Part shown: in pieces, positions 42,457-50,881 of the stretch
How positions within the stretch are numbered: the first letter of the stretch is position 1
Layout: each line of letters begins with the position of its first letter
Source: Halomontanus rarus
Lineage (GTDB): Archaea > Halobacteriota > Halobacteria > Halobacteriales > Natrialbaceae
DNA length: 64,000 nucleotides
Strand: one strand, 5' to 3'
Assembly (NCBI RefSeq): GCF_029338335.1
Contig: NZ_CP119796.1
The notes under the pieces: generated by a model
Told to the model about the DNA's origin: nothing
The model's input: the letters and a program-made list of their open reading frames with translations, nothing else
Databases searched by the model: none
Made by a program: the position numbers and the translations under genes

Positions 42457-42527
42457 TCAGTTTCTCGTAGTGCGGTCCCTTTCTTTAACCTTCTCATTCG
42501 CCGTGGGCGTGGTATTGTACACCCACG

Positions 42528-42538
42528 GATTTATCATA
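42528..42538 (+). promoter_or_regulatory. TATA box of the DUF7115 gene
   Basis: GGATTTATCATATG ends 20-30 nt upstream of the ATG at 42560, indicating a leaderless transcript and excluding the in-frame start at 42470. Confidence 0.6.
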
Positions 42539-42559
42539 TGGTATTACGAAGGGCGGTGC

Positions 42560-43816
42560 ATGAGCGTTCCCGGTATCGTACAGTCTACACTCGATGGCGA
42601 CGAGATTGCTGCGCGGGTCTCTCTTGGGGGCGAAGACGAACTCTTCATCACTCCACGAAGCTCGATCGTCTATCGTGGTGACGGACTCCTCAGCGACGAA
42701 TCGGTCGACGAATTCCCCCACGACGCGGATCGCCTCACGCTCTCGGAAGGTCGGCGAAAAACCCGCTTTTCACTCGAGTACGCCCTCGACGGGACCAGGG
42801 ACTTTACGGTCCCGTCGAGCAAGACCGAAGCAGTTCTCCATCCGGTTCTGGCCGGCATCCTCAACGGGAACGGAATCACCGACCCCGGCGAGACGGTCGC
42901 CCAGACGTATCGGTTCAGCGAACTGACGCTGATCGTCACGAGCGACCGCCTCGTCAAACACATCGGCGAGGCCGTCTGGGACGGCGACTTCGAACAGTAC
43001 CACTTCGGGGACGTCACCAACCTCTCGTTCGAGGACGGCAGCGTCGCCACCCAGATCGTCATCGAGGTCGACGGCCGGCCACAGCGGATCAAGGCCCCTA
43101 ACGACGAGGCGACCGACGTCAGCGAACGACTCAAACGGGCGCTGTTCGCCTACCACGACGTGGATTCGCTCGCGGCGCTCAACGACGCCGTCGGCGTCGA
43201 CGAAGAGGACGAGTCGCGGGACGATCCAGCCGTTGCATTCGGAGACGGCGTCGACCCCCTCGACGCGAACCCGCCGGAACCGGACGGTCGCGAAACGGTC
43301 GAACCCGAGCGTGGACGCCCCGAATCCTCGTCAGAGACGCCCGCGAACACGAACGAACGAACGAGCGATCCACTCGAGTCGACGGCTGAAGCGGAACTCG
43401 ACGGGCCCGCCGAATCCGTCTCGAGTTCGAGTACGAGTTCCGAAACGCGATCCGAAACCGTGAACGCGACCACCGGAACCACCGAACAGTCCGCCGAAAC
43501 GGCGGCTGCTGCCACCGGACAGGCGGGGTCGACTCCAGTCACAGAGTCGGAGTCCAGATCCGCCGACTCCGGACCCGAACCGGCCGATAACCGCAGTTCA
43601 TCGGTCAGCTCGGATGCAGAACCGACGTCGGACGCGTCCACGACCGGCGACGGCTTCGAGGGAAGCGGTTTTCAGGCCGCGACGCCGGATACCGCTCCCG
43701 AATTCCTCGCTCGCCTCGAGGATCTCGAGGCGACCGTCGCCGAACAGAACGAACTCCTCGAACGACAACAGCGAACGATCGAGCAACTGATCGAGGAGCT
43801 TCGGCAGGGCCGGTAA
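42560..43816 (+). CDS. DUF7115-like haloarchaeal protein with disordered linker
   Basis: 418 residues from the ATG at 42560. A globular N-terminal domain (about 1-205; MSVPGIVQSTLDGDEIAARV, TRFSLEYALDGTRDFTVPSS, VILEVDGRPQRIKAP region), a 160-residue Ser/Thr/Glu/Pro linker, and a C-terminal coiled coil ARLEDLEATVAEQNELLERQ QRTIEQLIEELRQGR. The N-domain resembles DUF7115, a haloarchaeal family of unknown function with a PH-domain-like strand pattern. The coiled coil may drive oligomerisation. Intracellular; no membrane helix. Confidence 0.75.
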   Translation: MSVPGIVQSTLDGDEIAARVSLGGEDELFITPRSSIVYRGDGLLSDESVDEFPHDADRLTLSEGRRKTRFSLEYALDGTRDFTVPSSKTEAVLHPVLAGILNGNGITDPGETVAQTYRFSELTLIVTSDRLVKHIGEAVWDGDFEQYHFGDVTNLSFEDGSVATQIVIEVDGRPQRIKAPNDEATDVSERLKRALFAYHDVDSLAALNDAVGVDEEDESRDDPAVAFGDGVDPLDANPPEPDGRETVEPERGRPESSSETPANTNERTSDPLESTAEAELDGPAESVSSSSTSSETRSETVNATTGTTEQSAETAAAATGQAGSTPVTESESRSADSGPEPADNRSSSVSSDAEPTSDASTTGDGFEGSGFQAATPDTAPEFLARLEDLEATVAEQNELLERQQRTIEQLIEELRQGR

Positions 43817-44041
43817 CGGCTCGCGTCGTTCGTCTTCGCCCCCTCGTAGTCGCACCCGATCCGTATCCGTATCCGTTTTCGTTCTCGATCTTGCCATCAT
43901 CCTCACCCTCACCCTCGCCCCTTCTTTTCTTCCTTTTCGTCTCCTTCACCATTCAGACTCCAGACGATCTTCGTCGTACCGATGGAGTCCTGTGAGACGG
44001 AGACAGAAACGGCACCGAATCGACCCGGCCCACGAAACGTA

Positions 44042-44428
44042 CTACTCCCGTCCCGTCACCTTTCGAATACACGAGGAGCCAAAGGGCCCGAGTTCTCCCG
44101 CCTCGAGCCGGATAAAGTGACCCGTCGAGAGACTCGAACCGCAGCGCCGACAGGTGAAGTCGCCGTCTTTCGTGATTACCTGTTCCTCGTACCGAACGTA
44201 CTGGCGGCTCTTCGGCCGGATGATCCCGTCCTCGCGGTCGACGATTCCCCGCAGTTCTGCCTCGTCGAGGATCGTCCGCGTCACCGTCGGATCGCTCGTG
44301 ATCGTCTCGATCCGGTCGACGGCCTCGGCCAAGGTCAACGACTCGTGTTCCAGTCGCTCGAGGAGCGCCAGCCCGAGTTCGACGCGGTCGTCGCCGATCG
44401 TGGTGCAATCGTCGTGGTCGGTCCCCAT
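44042..44428 (-). CDS. DUF5830-like haloarchaeal protein with zinc ribbon
   Basis: 128 residues from the ATG at 44428. MGTDHDDCTTIGDDRVELGL, then LALLERLEHESLTLAEAVDR and TVTRTILDEAELRGIVDRED have a winged-helix look. The C-terminus FTCRRCGSSLSTGHFIRLEA and GPFGSSCIRKVTGRE brings a Cys pair, His and Cys (zinc site). I recognise the layout as DUF5830. Could be a regulator. A long upstream in-frame extension is rejected as Arg/Ser-rich and non-homologous. Confidence 0.7.
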   Translation of the reverse strand: MGTDHDDCTTIGDDRVELGLALLERLEHESLTLAEAVDRIETITSDPTVTRTILDEAELRGIVDREDGIIRPKSRQYVRYEEQVITKDGDFTCRRCGSSLSTGHFIRLEAGELGPFGSSCIRKVTGRE

Positions 44429-44525
44429 CGTTCTCGACCGGTGATGTTCCGCCGACGCCGATAAACGTTGTGTGCGTTCGGTCGGGAGCACAAAACCTTC
44501 AACGTTCGAGTGAGAACGCGAGTCG

Positions 44526-45251
44526 ATGCCCGCATCCGCGTTCGGACGTCGGCGTGCCCTCCTCGGCGCGGTCGTCGCGGTTTCGATCGTCACCGCCGGC
44601 CTCCTCGTCTCGCCGACGGCGACGCTCGCGTCCCTCGCGTCGCTCGCGTCTGATCCGTTCCTGTTCGGCCTCGTCGTCTGCGGACTGTACCTCGTCCGGC
44701 CGTTGCTCGCGTGGCCGACGACGCCGCTGGCGCTGCTCGTCGGCTACGGATACGGCGTCACCCTCGGCGTTCCGATCGCGCTAACTGGCGTCGTCGTCAC
44801 CGTCGTCCCCGTCTTCCTCGTCGCTCGCTGGGTCACTACCACCGCCGAAACCGAAACCGAAACCGACTCGGACGTGACGTCGGCGCTCCCGTTCGATCTC
44901 GGTACTGCACTCGAGCGGACCGGCCGGTCGGTGACTCGCTACTACGAGACGGCCGGCCCGATCCGCGGCGTAACCGCCTCGAGACTCGCACCGATTCCGT
45001 CTGACATCGCGACGTGTGCGGCGGCGGCCAGCGGCGTCGGGCTTCGCCATCTGGTAGTCGGGACCGCGATCGGCGAACTCCCGTGGACGGTCGCGGCCGT
45101 CGTCGTCGGTGCCTCCGCTGCGACCGTGACGCTCGACGGGATCGGAGAACTCGGCGGGCTGCTCGCGGTCGGCTGTACGCTCGCTGGCGCACTCTTACTC
45201 GTCGGTCCGGCCTACCGTCTGGCACGTACTCGGAACCCCGACACGGCGTGA
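44526..45251 (+). CDS. TVP38/TMEM64 (VTT) family membrane protein
   Basis: 241 residues. Helices near 10-30, 45-80 and the VTT signature GPIRGVTASRLAPIPSDIAT followed by ASGVGLRHLVVGTAIGELPW, then two helices. The family (DedA-related, SNARE-associated Golgi) works in lipid or small-molecule membrane transport; role in archaea unknown. A poly-polar insert TTTAETETETDSD divides the first half. Divergent from the zinc-ribbon gene. Confidence 0.85.
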   Translation: MPASAFGRRRALLGAVVAVSIVTAGLLVSPTATLASLASLASDPFLFGLVVCGLYLVRPLLAWPTTPLALLVGYGYGVTLGVPIALTGVVVTVVPVFLVARWVTTTAETETETDSDVTSALPFDLGTALERTGRSVTRYYETAGPIRGVTASRLAPIPSDIATCAAAASGVGLRHLVVGTAIGELPWTVAAVVVGASAATVTLDGIGELGGLLAVGCTLAGALLLVGPAYRLARTRNPDTA

Positions 45252-45366
45252 ACGCCCGAAAACAGTACAGTCGCGGAACCGCTGGGAAACGAATTGTGCA
45301 TGTGCACATCGCGGCGAACCGCGGATTGATCTGGAGACGGAGAACCGCTCGAAACTACAATCGCAG

Positions 45367-45882
45367 CTACTCGCTGGCCCCTTCGACGAGGGAATCGCTC
45401 AGGTCCTTGAGGTCCTGCTCGAGGGTGCGGTACTCCTCGGTCCCCTCCAGGTCGTCGATCGACGCCTCGTCCTCGAGCGTTTCCATCTTGTTCGAGAGGG
45501 AGTGGAGTTGCCGGCGTCCGTTGTAGCGCGACTGGACCCGGAGGTTTTCGATGATGCGGGTCAACTGCACGCGGGTAACCGGCTTCGTCACGTAATCGTC
45601 GATATCCAGTTCGACGATATCGAGGCCGGGGTCGACCGCCGTGACCATGATCACCCAGCAGTCGTGTCCTTGGGACCGGATCTCTCGGAGCACCTCGTCT
45701 CCCGTGAGGTCGGGCATGTGTCGGTCCAAGAGGACGACGTCGACCGCGTCGCTGACCTGTTCGAGGGCGCTGGTGCCGTCGTAGGCCGTCAGCGCGTCGT
45801 AGGTCTCGCCGACCCAGGTCGCGTAGAGTTCCGCCAGTTCGCGCTCGTCGTCGACGACGAGGATCGTCGGTTGCGTAGCCAT
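45367..45882 (-). CDS. HalX-type response regulator
   Basis: 171 residues from the ATG at 45882. Receiver domain with D11/D12, phosphoacceptor D53 in VVLLDRHMPDLTGDEVLREI, and Lys near 102 in DDYVTKPVTRVQL. The C-terminal HalX domain is a coiled helical segment (MIENLRVQSRYNGRRQLHSL-like, with EDEASIDDLEGTEEYRTLEQ). No DNA-binding domain. The partner histidine kinase is not adjacent. Confidence 0.9.
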   Translation of the reverse strand: MATQPTILVVDDERELAELYATWVGETYDALTAYDGTSALEQVSDAVDVVLLDRHMPDLTGDEVLREIRSQGHDCWVIMVTAVDPGLDIVELDIDDYVTKPVTRVQLTRIIENLRVQSRYNGRRQLHSLSNKMETLEDEASIDDLEGTEEYRTLEQDLKDLSDSLVEGASE

Positions 45883-46019
45883 CGAATCGTTCGTCCGTGA
45901 GACGGTCTGCGAGGGTCCTATCAGTTTCGGACGACTCAGTGGGCGACTCGGAATCTGAGTCGTGTCTCCGTCGCTCCGATCGTTCCCACCGTCCTGTCTG
46001 TCGACCCTTCGGAGCGGCG

Positions 46020-46169
46020 CTATCGAAACGGGTCGCTGCAGTCGATCACGACGCCGTGTTGCGGACAGACGTACTTGCAGTGGCGCTTGTACATCGGTGC
46101 CTCGCAGTGGGGACACGTGGGCGCCGTGCGATCGGCAGTGCGGTCGCCGCTCCTGGAACTGTCGGCCAT
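46020..46169 (-). CDS. Small zinc-finger protein (49 aa; HVO_2523-like)
   Basis: 50 codons including stop, too short for routine calling. MADSSRSGDRTADRTAPTCP, then PHCEAPMYKRHCKYVCPQHG and VVIDCSDPFR. Cysteines pair as C19xxC22 and C31xxxC35, plus His30/38 and Cys44, giving a compact zinc finger. It matches the HVO_2523-type haloarchaeal family as I remember it. Located between the HalX gene and nrdJ, on the same strand as both. Role unknown; likely protein or nucleic-acid binding. Confidence 0.75.
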   Translation of the reverse strand: MADSSRSGDRTADRTAPTCPHCEAPMYKRHCKYVCPQHGVVIDCSDPFR

Positions 46170-46282
46170 CACCCGTGATTGGCGCTACCGCGTGCTAAGT
46201 GCTTCGAGACGGCGAATCGAAGACCGACGCACGAAACGGCGAAAACAAAAAGACGAATACCGAGTCGTCGATCAGCGCGACG

Positions 46283-49200
46283 TCAGCACTCGCTCCAGCC
46301 ACAGGACTCGCAGGTCTTGCAGCCTTCGGAGTAGTACAGCGAGAGCGAGCCACAGGACGGACACTCGGGGGACTCGCCGGCGTCGATGAGATCCTGCGTC
46401 GCGTCGGCGTCGTCGGGTTTGACGTCGTCAGTGTCGGCGTCGATATCGACCTGCCCGGCCTCGGCGGCCGCACCGCCGTCCGTCTCCGGACCGTCGTACT
46501 CGATGGCCGTCTCCTCACCGTCGGCGTCGGCCGACTCCTCGAGGGTCTGCTGTTGCGGGTAGGTCCGGTCGATCTCGTCGTCGAGATACCGGCGCAGCGC
46601 CGTCCCGAAGGCGTCGGGGATGGAGTTGATCTGCTCGCCTTTGTCCCAGGCGACCTTCGGACTGCGGATGCCCTGCAGTTTGTCGACGATTTCGTCGGGG
46701 TCGACGCCCGATCGGAGCGCGATGGAAATGGTCTTGGCCAGCGCGTCCGTGAAGGAGTTGGTGAACCCGCCGGAGTGGCCGGTGTTGGCGAACAGCTCGA
46801 ACGGTTCGCTGGTCTCGGGATCCTCGTTGATCGTCACGTAGAGCTTGCCGTAGCCGGTGTCGATCCGCTGGGTGACGCCGTGGAGCTGGTCCGGTCGCGA
46901 CTTCTTCTTCGCGTAGCGCTGACTCCGGTCCTGGGCGGGTGCCCGATCGAAGACCGCACCGAGTTCGTCCTCGAGTTCGGCCTGCACGTCCTCGTTCTCG
47001 AGGAAGCCCTCGAGGCCGCCGAAGACTTCGCGGATCTGTTCGACGATGGTTTCGGCGGCTTCGCCCTCGTCGGCGAACTCGGCGTTGTCCGCGCGCGTGG
47101 TGAGCACCTGTTTCGAACGGGTGCCGTCGCGGTAGACGGTCACGCCCTTCCCGCCGTTGTCGTAGATGTAGCGATAGACTTCGTCCATCTCCTCGGCGGT
47201 GGCGTCGTTCGGGAAGTTACAGGTCTTCGAGATGGCGGAGTCGACGCCCTCCTGGCAGGCACACTGGACGGCCGCGTGGTCCTTGCCCGCGAGGTCGCCG
47301 GTGACGACGAACAGTTCGCCGATGGCGTTGGGAACGGTAGAGAGCCCCTCGACGCCGTCGAACTCGTTCGCGGCCATCTGCTCTTGAGCTTCGCGCTTGA
47401 CGGCGTCGACGTCGATGTCGTTGTCCTCGAGCACGCGGAGGAAGTAGTCGTCGAACTCCACGAGCATCTCGTCGCCCTGTACGTCGTCGGAAACGTTCTT
47501 GTAGTAGGCGACGTTGTAGATCGGCTCGCAGCCGCCGGTGGTGTTGCCGACCATCGAGGTCGTGCCGGTCGGCGCGATGGTGGTCGTGTTGTGGTTACGG
47601 ATCGGGAAGCCCTCGGCCCAGTTGTCGGCGTCGAGGCCGGTCTGCTTCTCGAACCACTCGCGGTACTCGGTCGGGGACGCGTACTTCGACTTGTCCCACT
47701 CGTCGAAGACGCCGCGTTCCTCGGCGAGTTCGTGGGAGGTCTCCTTCGAGCCGTGGTTGATGTGGCGCATGAGTTGGCGAGCGACTTCGTTGCCCTCGTC
47801 GCTGCCGTACCTGATGCCGAGTTGGATGTACAGCTGTGCGAGCCCCATGACGCCGAGTCCGATCTTGCGCATCTCGCGGACCTTCTTCTCGATCTCGTCG
47901 ACCGGGAAGTCAGACATCGTGACGACGTTCTCGAGGAAGCGCGTCCCGAGGTCGATGCGTCGGTCGAGTTCCTCGACGTCGATGGCCTCCTCGAGGAAGG
48001 CGTCGACCGCGGTCTCGAGGGAGTCGTACTCGTCGCCGTGGGCGTCGTACCAGACGCGCCAGTCGGGCGACTCCAGATCTGCGAGCGTACTCAGGTTGAT
48101 GTGACCGAGATTGCAGGCCTCGTACTCCTCGAGGGGCTGTTCGCCACAGGGATTCGTCGCGAGAATCCTGTGATCCGGGTGCTCCTCGACGTCGAAGGAG
48201 TGTTCCTTGTTGACGCGCTCTAAGTAGATCACGCCCGGTTCGCCGTTCTCGTGGGCGCCTTCGACGATGTCCTCCCAGATAGCCTCGGCGGGGATCGACA
48301 GCACCTCGCCGACCTCGACGTACTCGCCGAGGTCGAACATCTCGTAGAGTTCCTTCGTCTCCGGGGTCGCGATGTGCGGTTCCTCCGTCCGCGGGTTGGT
48401 GAACGTGAACTCCTCGCCGTTTTGCAGGGCCTCCATGAAGTCGTCGGTGACGCCGACGGAGATGTTGAAGTTCGAGAGGTGGCCCTCGGCGGCGTTCCGG
48501 AGATGCTTGGGAACCTTGCCGTCCTCGGAGATGAGTTCTCGAGCCTCCTCCATGGCGGCCTTGAAGGAGTTGTGCGTGTAGTCGTCGGGGTCGTTCAGCC
48601 GCAGAGAGTGGGCCAGCGAGACGTCCTTGTTCTTCGCGTGGATGAACTGGATGACGTCCGGGTGAGAGATCCGCATGACGCCCATCTGGGCGCCCCGTCG
48701 AGCGCCGCCCTGGGCGATCGTCTCGCACATCTGGTCGTAGGTTCGCATGAACGTGATCGGACCGGACGCGATGCCGCCCGTCGAACCGACGGCGTCGCCG
48801 TACGGCCGCAGTTTCCAGAAGGCGTAGCCCATCCCGCCGCCGCTCTGGAAGACCTGTGCGGCCTCTTTGGCGGTCTGGTGGATGTCGTCGATGTCGTCGG
48901 CCGGCGAATCCACGAAACACGCCGAGAGCTGCTGGAGCTCGTCGCCCGCGTTCATCAGGGTCGGCGAGTTCGGCATGAAAGACAGCGAGGCCATCCCCTC
49001 GACGAACGTCTCCGACGTCTCTTCGACGTGCTCTCGGATCTCCGCGGGGAGCTCCGGAACGACCGTCTCGTAGGCGAACTTGTTGACGTTGTGTTCGTTC
49101 AGCGTCGTCTCGACGTCGTCGTCGACGCTCGTGCCGACACCGAAGACCGCTTCGGCCAGTTCGTCCCGGCGGGGGTGGTCCGGCTTCAACTGGTCGGGGG

Positions 49201-49549
49201 TGACGGTGATCTCGAGGTCGCGTTTCTCGGCCTCGTAGACCGCTTCGGCCAGTGCGATGTTCTGCCCGACGCGTACGAAGAGGTCCTCCTGGCTCTCGAT
49301 CAGGTCGCCGTCGGCGTCCTTGCGGAGATAGCGCGCGGGGAGAATGTTGTGATAGGCGTTGGCAGTCATGCGATCCTCGAGGGTCTCCCCTTCGGTGCGC
49401 TTGACCGGGAGGGTGAGTTCGTCCGCGGTGAGTTCGGATTCGCTCACGCGCGAGCCACCTCCCACGTAGCCTGACGCTGCCGGTCGATTCTCGTTTGGGT
49501 CCGGGTACAAATTCGCTTCATTCGTGACGAAGGTTCGGTATTCATCCAT
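46283..49549 (-). CDS. nrdJ: Adenosylcobalamin-dependent ribonucleotide reductase (class II)
   Basis: 1088 residues. NSPTLMNAGDELQQLSACFV (first redox Cys), GGGMGYAFWKLRPYGDAVGS, SNFNISVGVTDDF, ILATNPCGEQPLEEYEACNL (radical Cys and Glu) and NHNTTTIAPTGTTSMVGNTT mark the class II reductase. The C-terminus adds an acidic linker and a Cys-rich module (ECPSCGSLSLYYSEGCKTCE SCGWSEC). It converts ribonucleotides to deoxyribonucleotides and needs B12. No intein, although this family is a frequent intein host. A palindrome overlaps the promoter upstream. Confidence 0.95.
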   Translation of the reverse strand: MDEYRTFVTNEANLYPDPNENRPAASGYVGGGSRVSESELTADELTLPVKRTEGETLEDRMTANAYHNILPARYLRKDADGDLIESQEDLFVRVGQNIALAEAVYEAEKRDLEITVTPDQLKPDHPRRDELAEAVFGVGTSVDDDVETTLNEHNVNKFAYETVVPELPAEIREHVEETSETFVEGMASLSFMPNSPTLMNAGDELQQLSACFVDSPADDIDDIHQTAKEAAQVFQSGGGMGYAFWKLRPYGDAVGSTGGIASGPITFMRTYDQMCETIAQGGARRGAQMGVMRISHPDVIQFIHAKNKDVSLAHSLRLNDPDDYTHNSFKAAMEEARELISEDGKVPKHLRNAAEGHLSNFNISVGVTDDFMEALQNGEEFTFTNPRTEEPHIATPETKELYEMFDLGEYVEVGEVLSIPAEAIWEDIVEGAHENGEPGVIYLERVNKEHSFDVEEHPDHRILATNPCGEQPLEEYEACNLGHINLSTLADLESPDWRVWYDAHGDEYDSLETAVDAFLEEAIDVEELDRRIDLGTRFLENVVTMSDFPVDEIEKKVREMRKIGLGVMGLAQLYIQLGIRYGSDEGNEVARQLMRHINHGSKETSHELAEERGVFDEWDKSKYASPTEYREWFEKQTGLDADNWAEGFPIRNHNTTTIAPTGTTSMVGNTTGGCEPIYNVAYYKNVSDDVQGDEMLVEFDDYFLRVLEDNDIDVDAVKREAQEQMAANEFDGVEGLSTVPNAIGELFVVTGDLAGKDHAAVQCACQEGVDSAISKTCNFPNDATAEEMDEVYRYIYDNGGKGVTVYRDGTRSKQVLTTRADNAEFADEGEAAETIVEQIREVFGGLEGFLENEDVQAELEDELGAVFDRAPAQDRSQRYAKKKSRPDQLHGVTQRIDTGYGKLYVTINEDPETSEPFELFANTGHSGGFTNSFTDALAKTISIALRSGVDPDEIVDKLQGIRSPKVAWDKGEQINSIPDAFGTALRRYLDDEIDRTYPQQQTLEESADADGEETAIEYDGPETDGGAAAEAGQVDIDADTDDVKPDDADATQDLIDAGESPECPSCGSLSLYYSEGCKTCESCGWSEC

Positions 49550-49588
49550 CCACCTTAAATCGTGGTGATGTGGACCTAGTTTGCTTGT

Positions 49589-49605
49589 ATTAGTGCAATA
49601 CTAAT
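49589..49605. promoter_or_regulatory. Palindrome at the nrdJ promoter
   Basis: ATTAGT-GCAAT-ACTAAT is a perfect 6-bp inverted repeat with a 5-nt spacer, overlapping a second dyad GTATT/AATAC. It sits about 40-56 nt upstream of the nrdJ ATG, just downstream of a TATA-like CTATACAAT (minus strand, 49604-49612). The position fits an operator that blocks initiation. It does not match the classical NrdR box. Confidence 0.45.
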
Positions 49606-49966
49606 TGTATAGATCGCTCTGGTAATTCTCGTTCGGTTCTCGCTCGGCGGCCCAAACGGCCGCGTTCGCGCCTACGAACACCTACGGCGGCAACGGTCTT
49701 AACGATTTTCAGAGGGAACTGAAAGTAGTCGTAAGCGAGAGTATTCGCCTGCAGTCGATGCGGTTTCTCTTTCGGGACGGTCGATCCCGAAACCCTCTCG
49801 AGTACAGATTGGCGCTCGTTACCCACGACGGTGTCCGACGAGACGAGAGAACGCCGTCGGGTGCAGTATATATCCACAGCCGACCGGTCGAGAAAACTGA
49901 CAGTCGCGATCCGAATTCATTCACGACACCCGAAAGATTACGTCCTCGGAGGACGGGACCTGACGT
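49606..49966. other. Intergenic region upstream of nrdJ and the 56-aa gene
   Basis: About 360 nt. Besides the nrdJ promoter, GTATATAT near 49864-49871 could be a plus-strand TATA box, about 100 nt ahead of the 56-codon gene. No other gene seen; no repeat unit or tRNA. Confidence 0.5.
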
Positions 49967-50137
49967 ATGCTCGAAGCACTCACCTCGGGGACTGGACTCG
50001 CCCTCGGGCTCGTCGCCATCGTCGGTGTCGCCCTCCTGGTCGTCGCGATTCGGTTCGCCATCAAACTCGCGATCCGCGCCGGGATCGTCGCGGCGGTGGT
50101 CCTCGCCGGACTGTACGCCGTCGGCATCATCGGGTGA
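49967..50137 (+). CDS. Small two-helix membrane protein (56 aa)
   Basis: 57 codons including stop, starting ATG at 49967. MLEALTSGTGLALGLVAIVG, VALLVVAIRFAIKLAIRAGI and VAAVVLAGLYAVGIIG make two hydrophobic helices with a short basic turn (RFAIKLAIR). Glycine and alanine content suit helix packing. Sequence context shows normal haloarchaeal composition. I do not recognise it; possibly a membrane-protein partner or stress protein. Confidence 0.6.
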   Translation: MLEALTSGTGLALGLVAIVGVALLVVAIRFAIKLAIRAGIVAAVVLAGLYAVGIIG

Positions 50138-50269
50138 GCGATATCGAAGAATCGGCGATCGACCGGCAACGTCGGAACAGTCACGAATCGAGAACAGGGA
50201 ACGAGGAACGAAGAACAGAGAACAGAGCCGTTTTTCGAACGTCGAGTACGTCCGAACCGGGCGCTCGAC

Positions 50270-50881
50270 TCACACCAGCTCGAGGAAATTCTCGACGACG
50301 TCGTGTCCCACCGCCGTGAGTACGCTCTCGGGATGGAACTGCACGCACTCGAGCGGATACTCGGTGTGTCTGATTCCCATGACCAGCGTCTCCGGTCCGT
50401 GCTCGGCGGTCGCCGTCACGTCGAAACAGTCCGGGACGTCGGTCGCGACCAGCGAGTGGTATCGGCCGGCGCGAAAGCCCTGCTCTAACCCGTCGAAGAC
50501 GCCCCGTTCGTCGTGGTCGACCGGCGACGCCTTCCCGTGGATCGGGTCCGGCGCGCGGCCGACGGTCCCGCCGTACTCGTAGACCGCCGCCTCGAGGCCG
50601 AGACAGACTCCGAGCGTCGGGATCTCGGGACTGACCTCGCGCAGAACGTCCATCGTGACGCCGACGTCCCGGTCGTTCTTCGGATGGCCGGGACCCGGGC
50701 TGATAACGATCGCGTCCGGATCGACCGCGCGGACGTCGGCCAGCGAGGCCGTATTCTTCAGCACCTCGGTCTCGGCGTAGGCGCTGACGTACTCGACGAG
50801 GTTGTACGTGAACGAGTCGAAGTTGTCGACGAACAGTACCGTCGGACGGCATCCCTCGTCGGTCGTCGCCGCGGTGCTCAT
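50270..50881 (-). CDS. trpG: Anthranilate synthase component II (glutamine amidotransferase)
   Basis: 203 residues. VLFVDNFDSFTYNLVEYVSA at the N-terminus, GVCLGLEAAVYEYGG with the catalytic Cys, and FHPESVLTAVGHDVVENFLE with His/Glu of the triad. The residue after CLG is Leu rather than His, seen in other haloarchaeal TrpG. It supplies NH3 to TrpE. Last gene of trpDFEG; ATG overlaps the trpE stop. Confidence 0.95.
   Translation of the reverse strand: MSTAATTDEGCRPTVLFVDNFDSFTYNLVEYVSAYAETEVLKNTASLADVRAVDPDAIVISPGPGHPKNDRDVGVTMDVLREVSPEIPTLGVCLGLEAAVYEYGGTVGRAPDPIHGKASPVDHDERGVFDGLEQGFRAGRYHSLVATDVPDCFDVTATAEHGPETLVMGIRHTEYPLECVQFHPESVLTAVGHDVVENFLELV

Noticed and set aside
46199..48223. A 674-codon open frame on the plus strand opposite nrdJ
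   Set aside because: Shadow of nrdJ: Val/Leu/Asp-rich with no motif. The nrdJ frame has full family signatures.
50185..50225. Purine-rich GAACAGAGAAC repeats before trpG
   Set aside because: Degenerate low complexity with no consistent unit; not a CRISPR array and no coding role.
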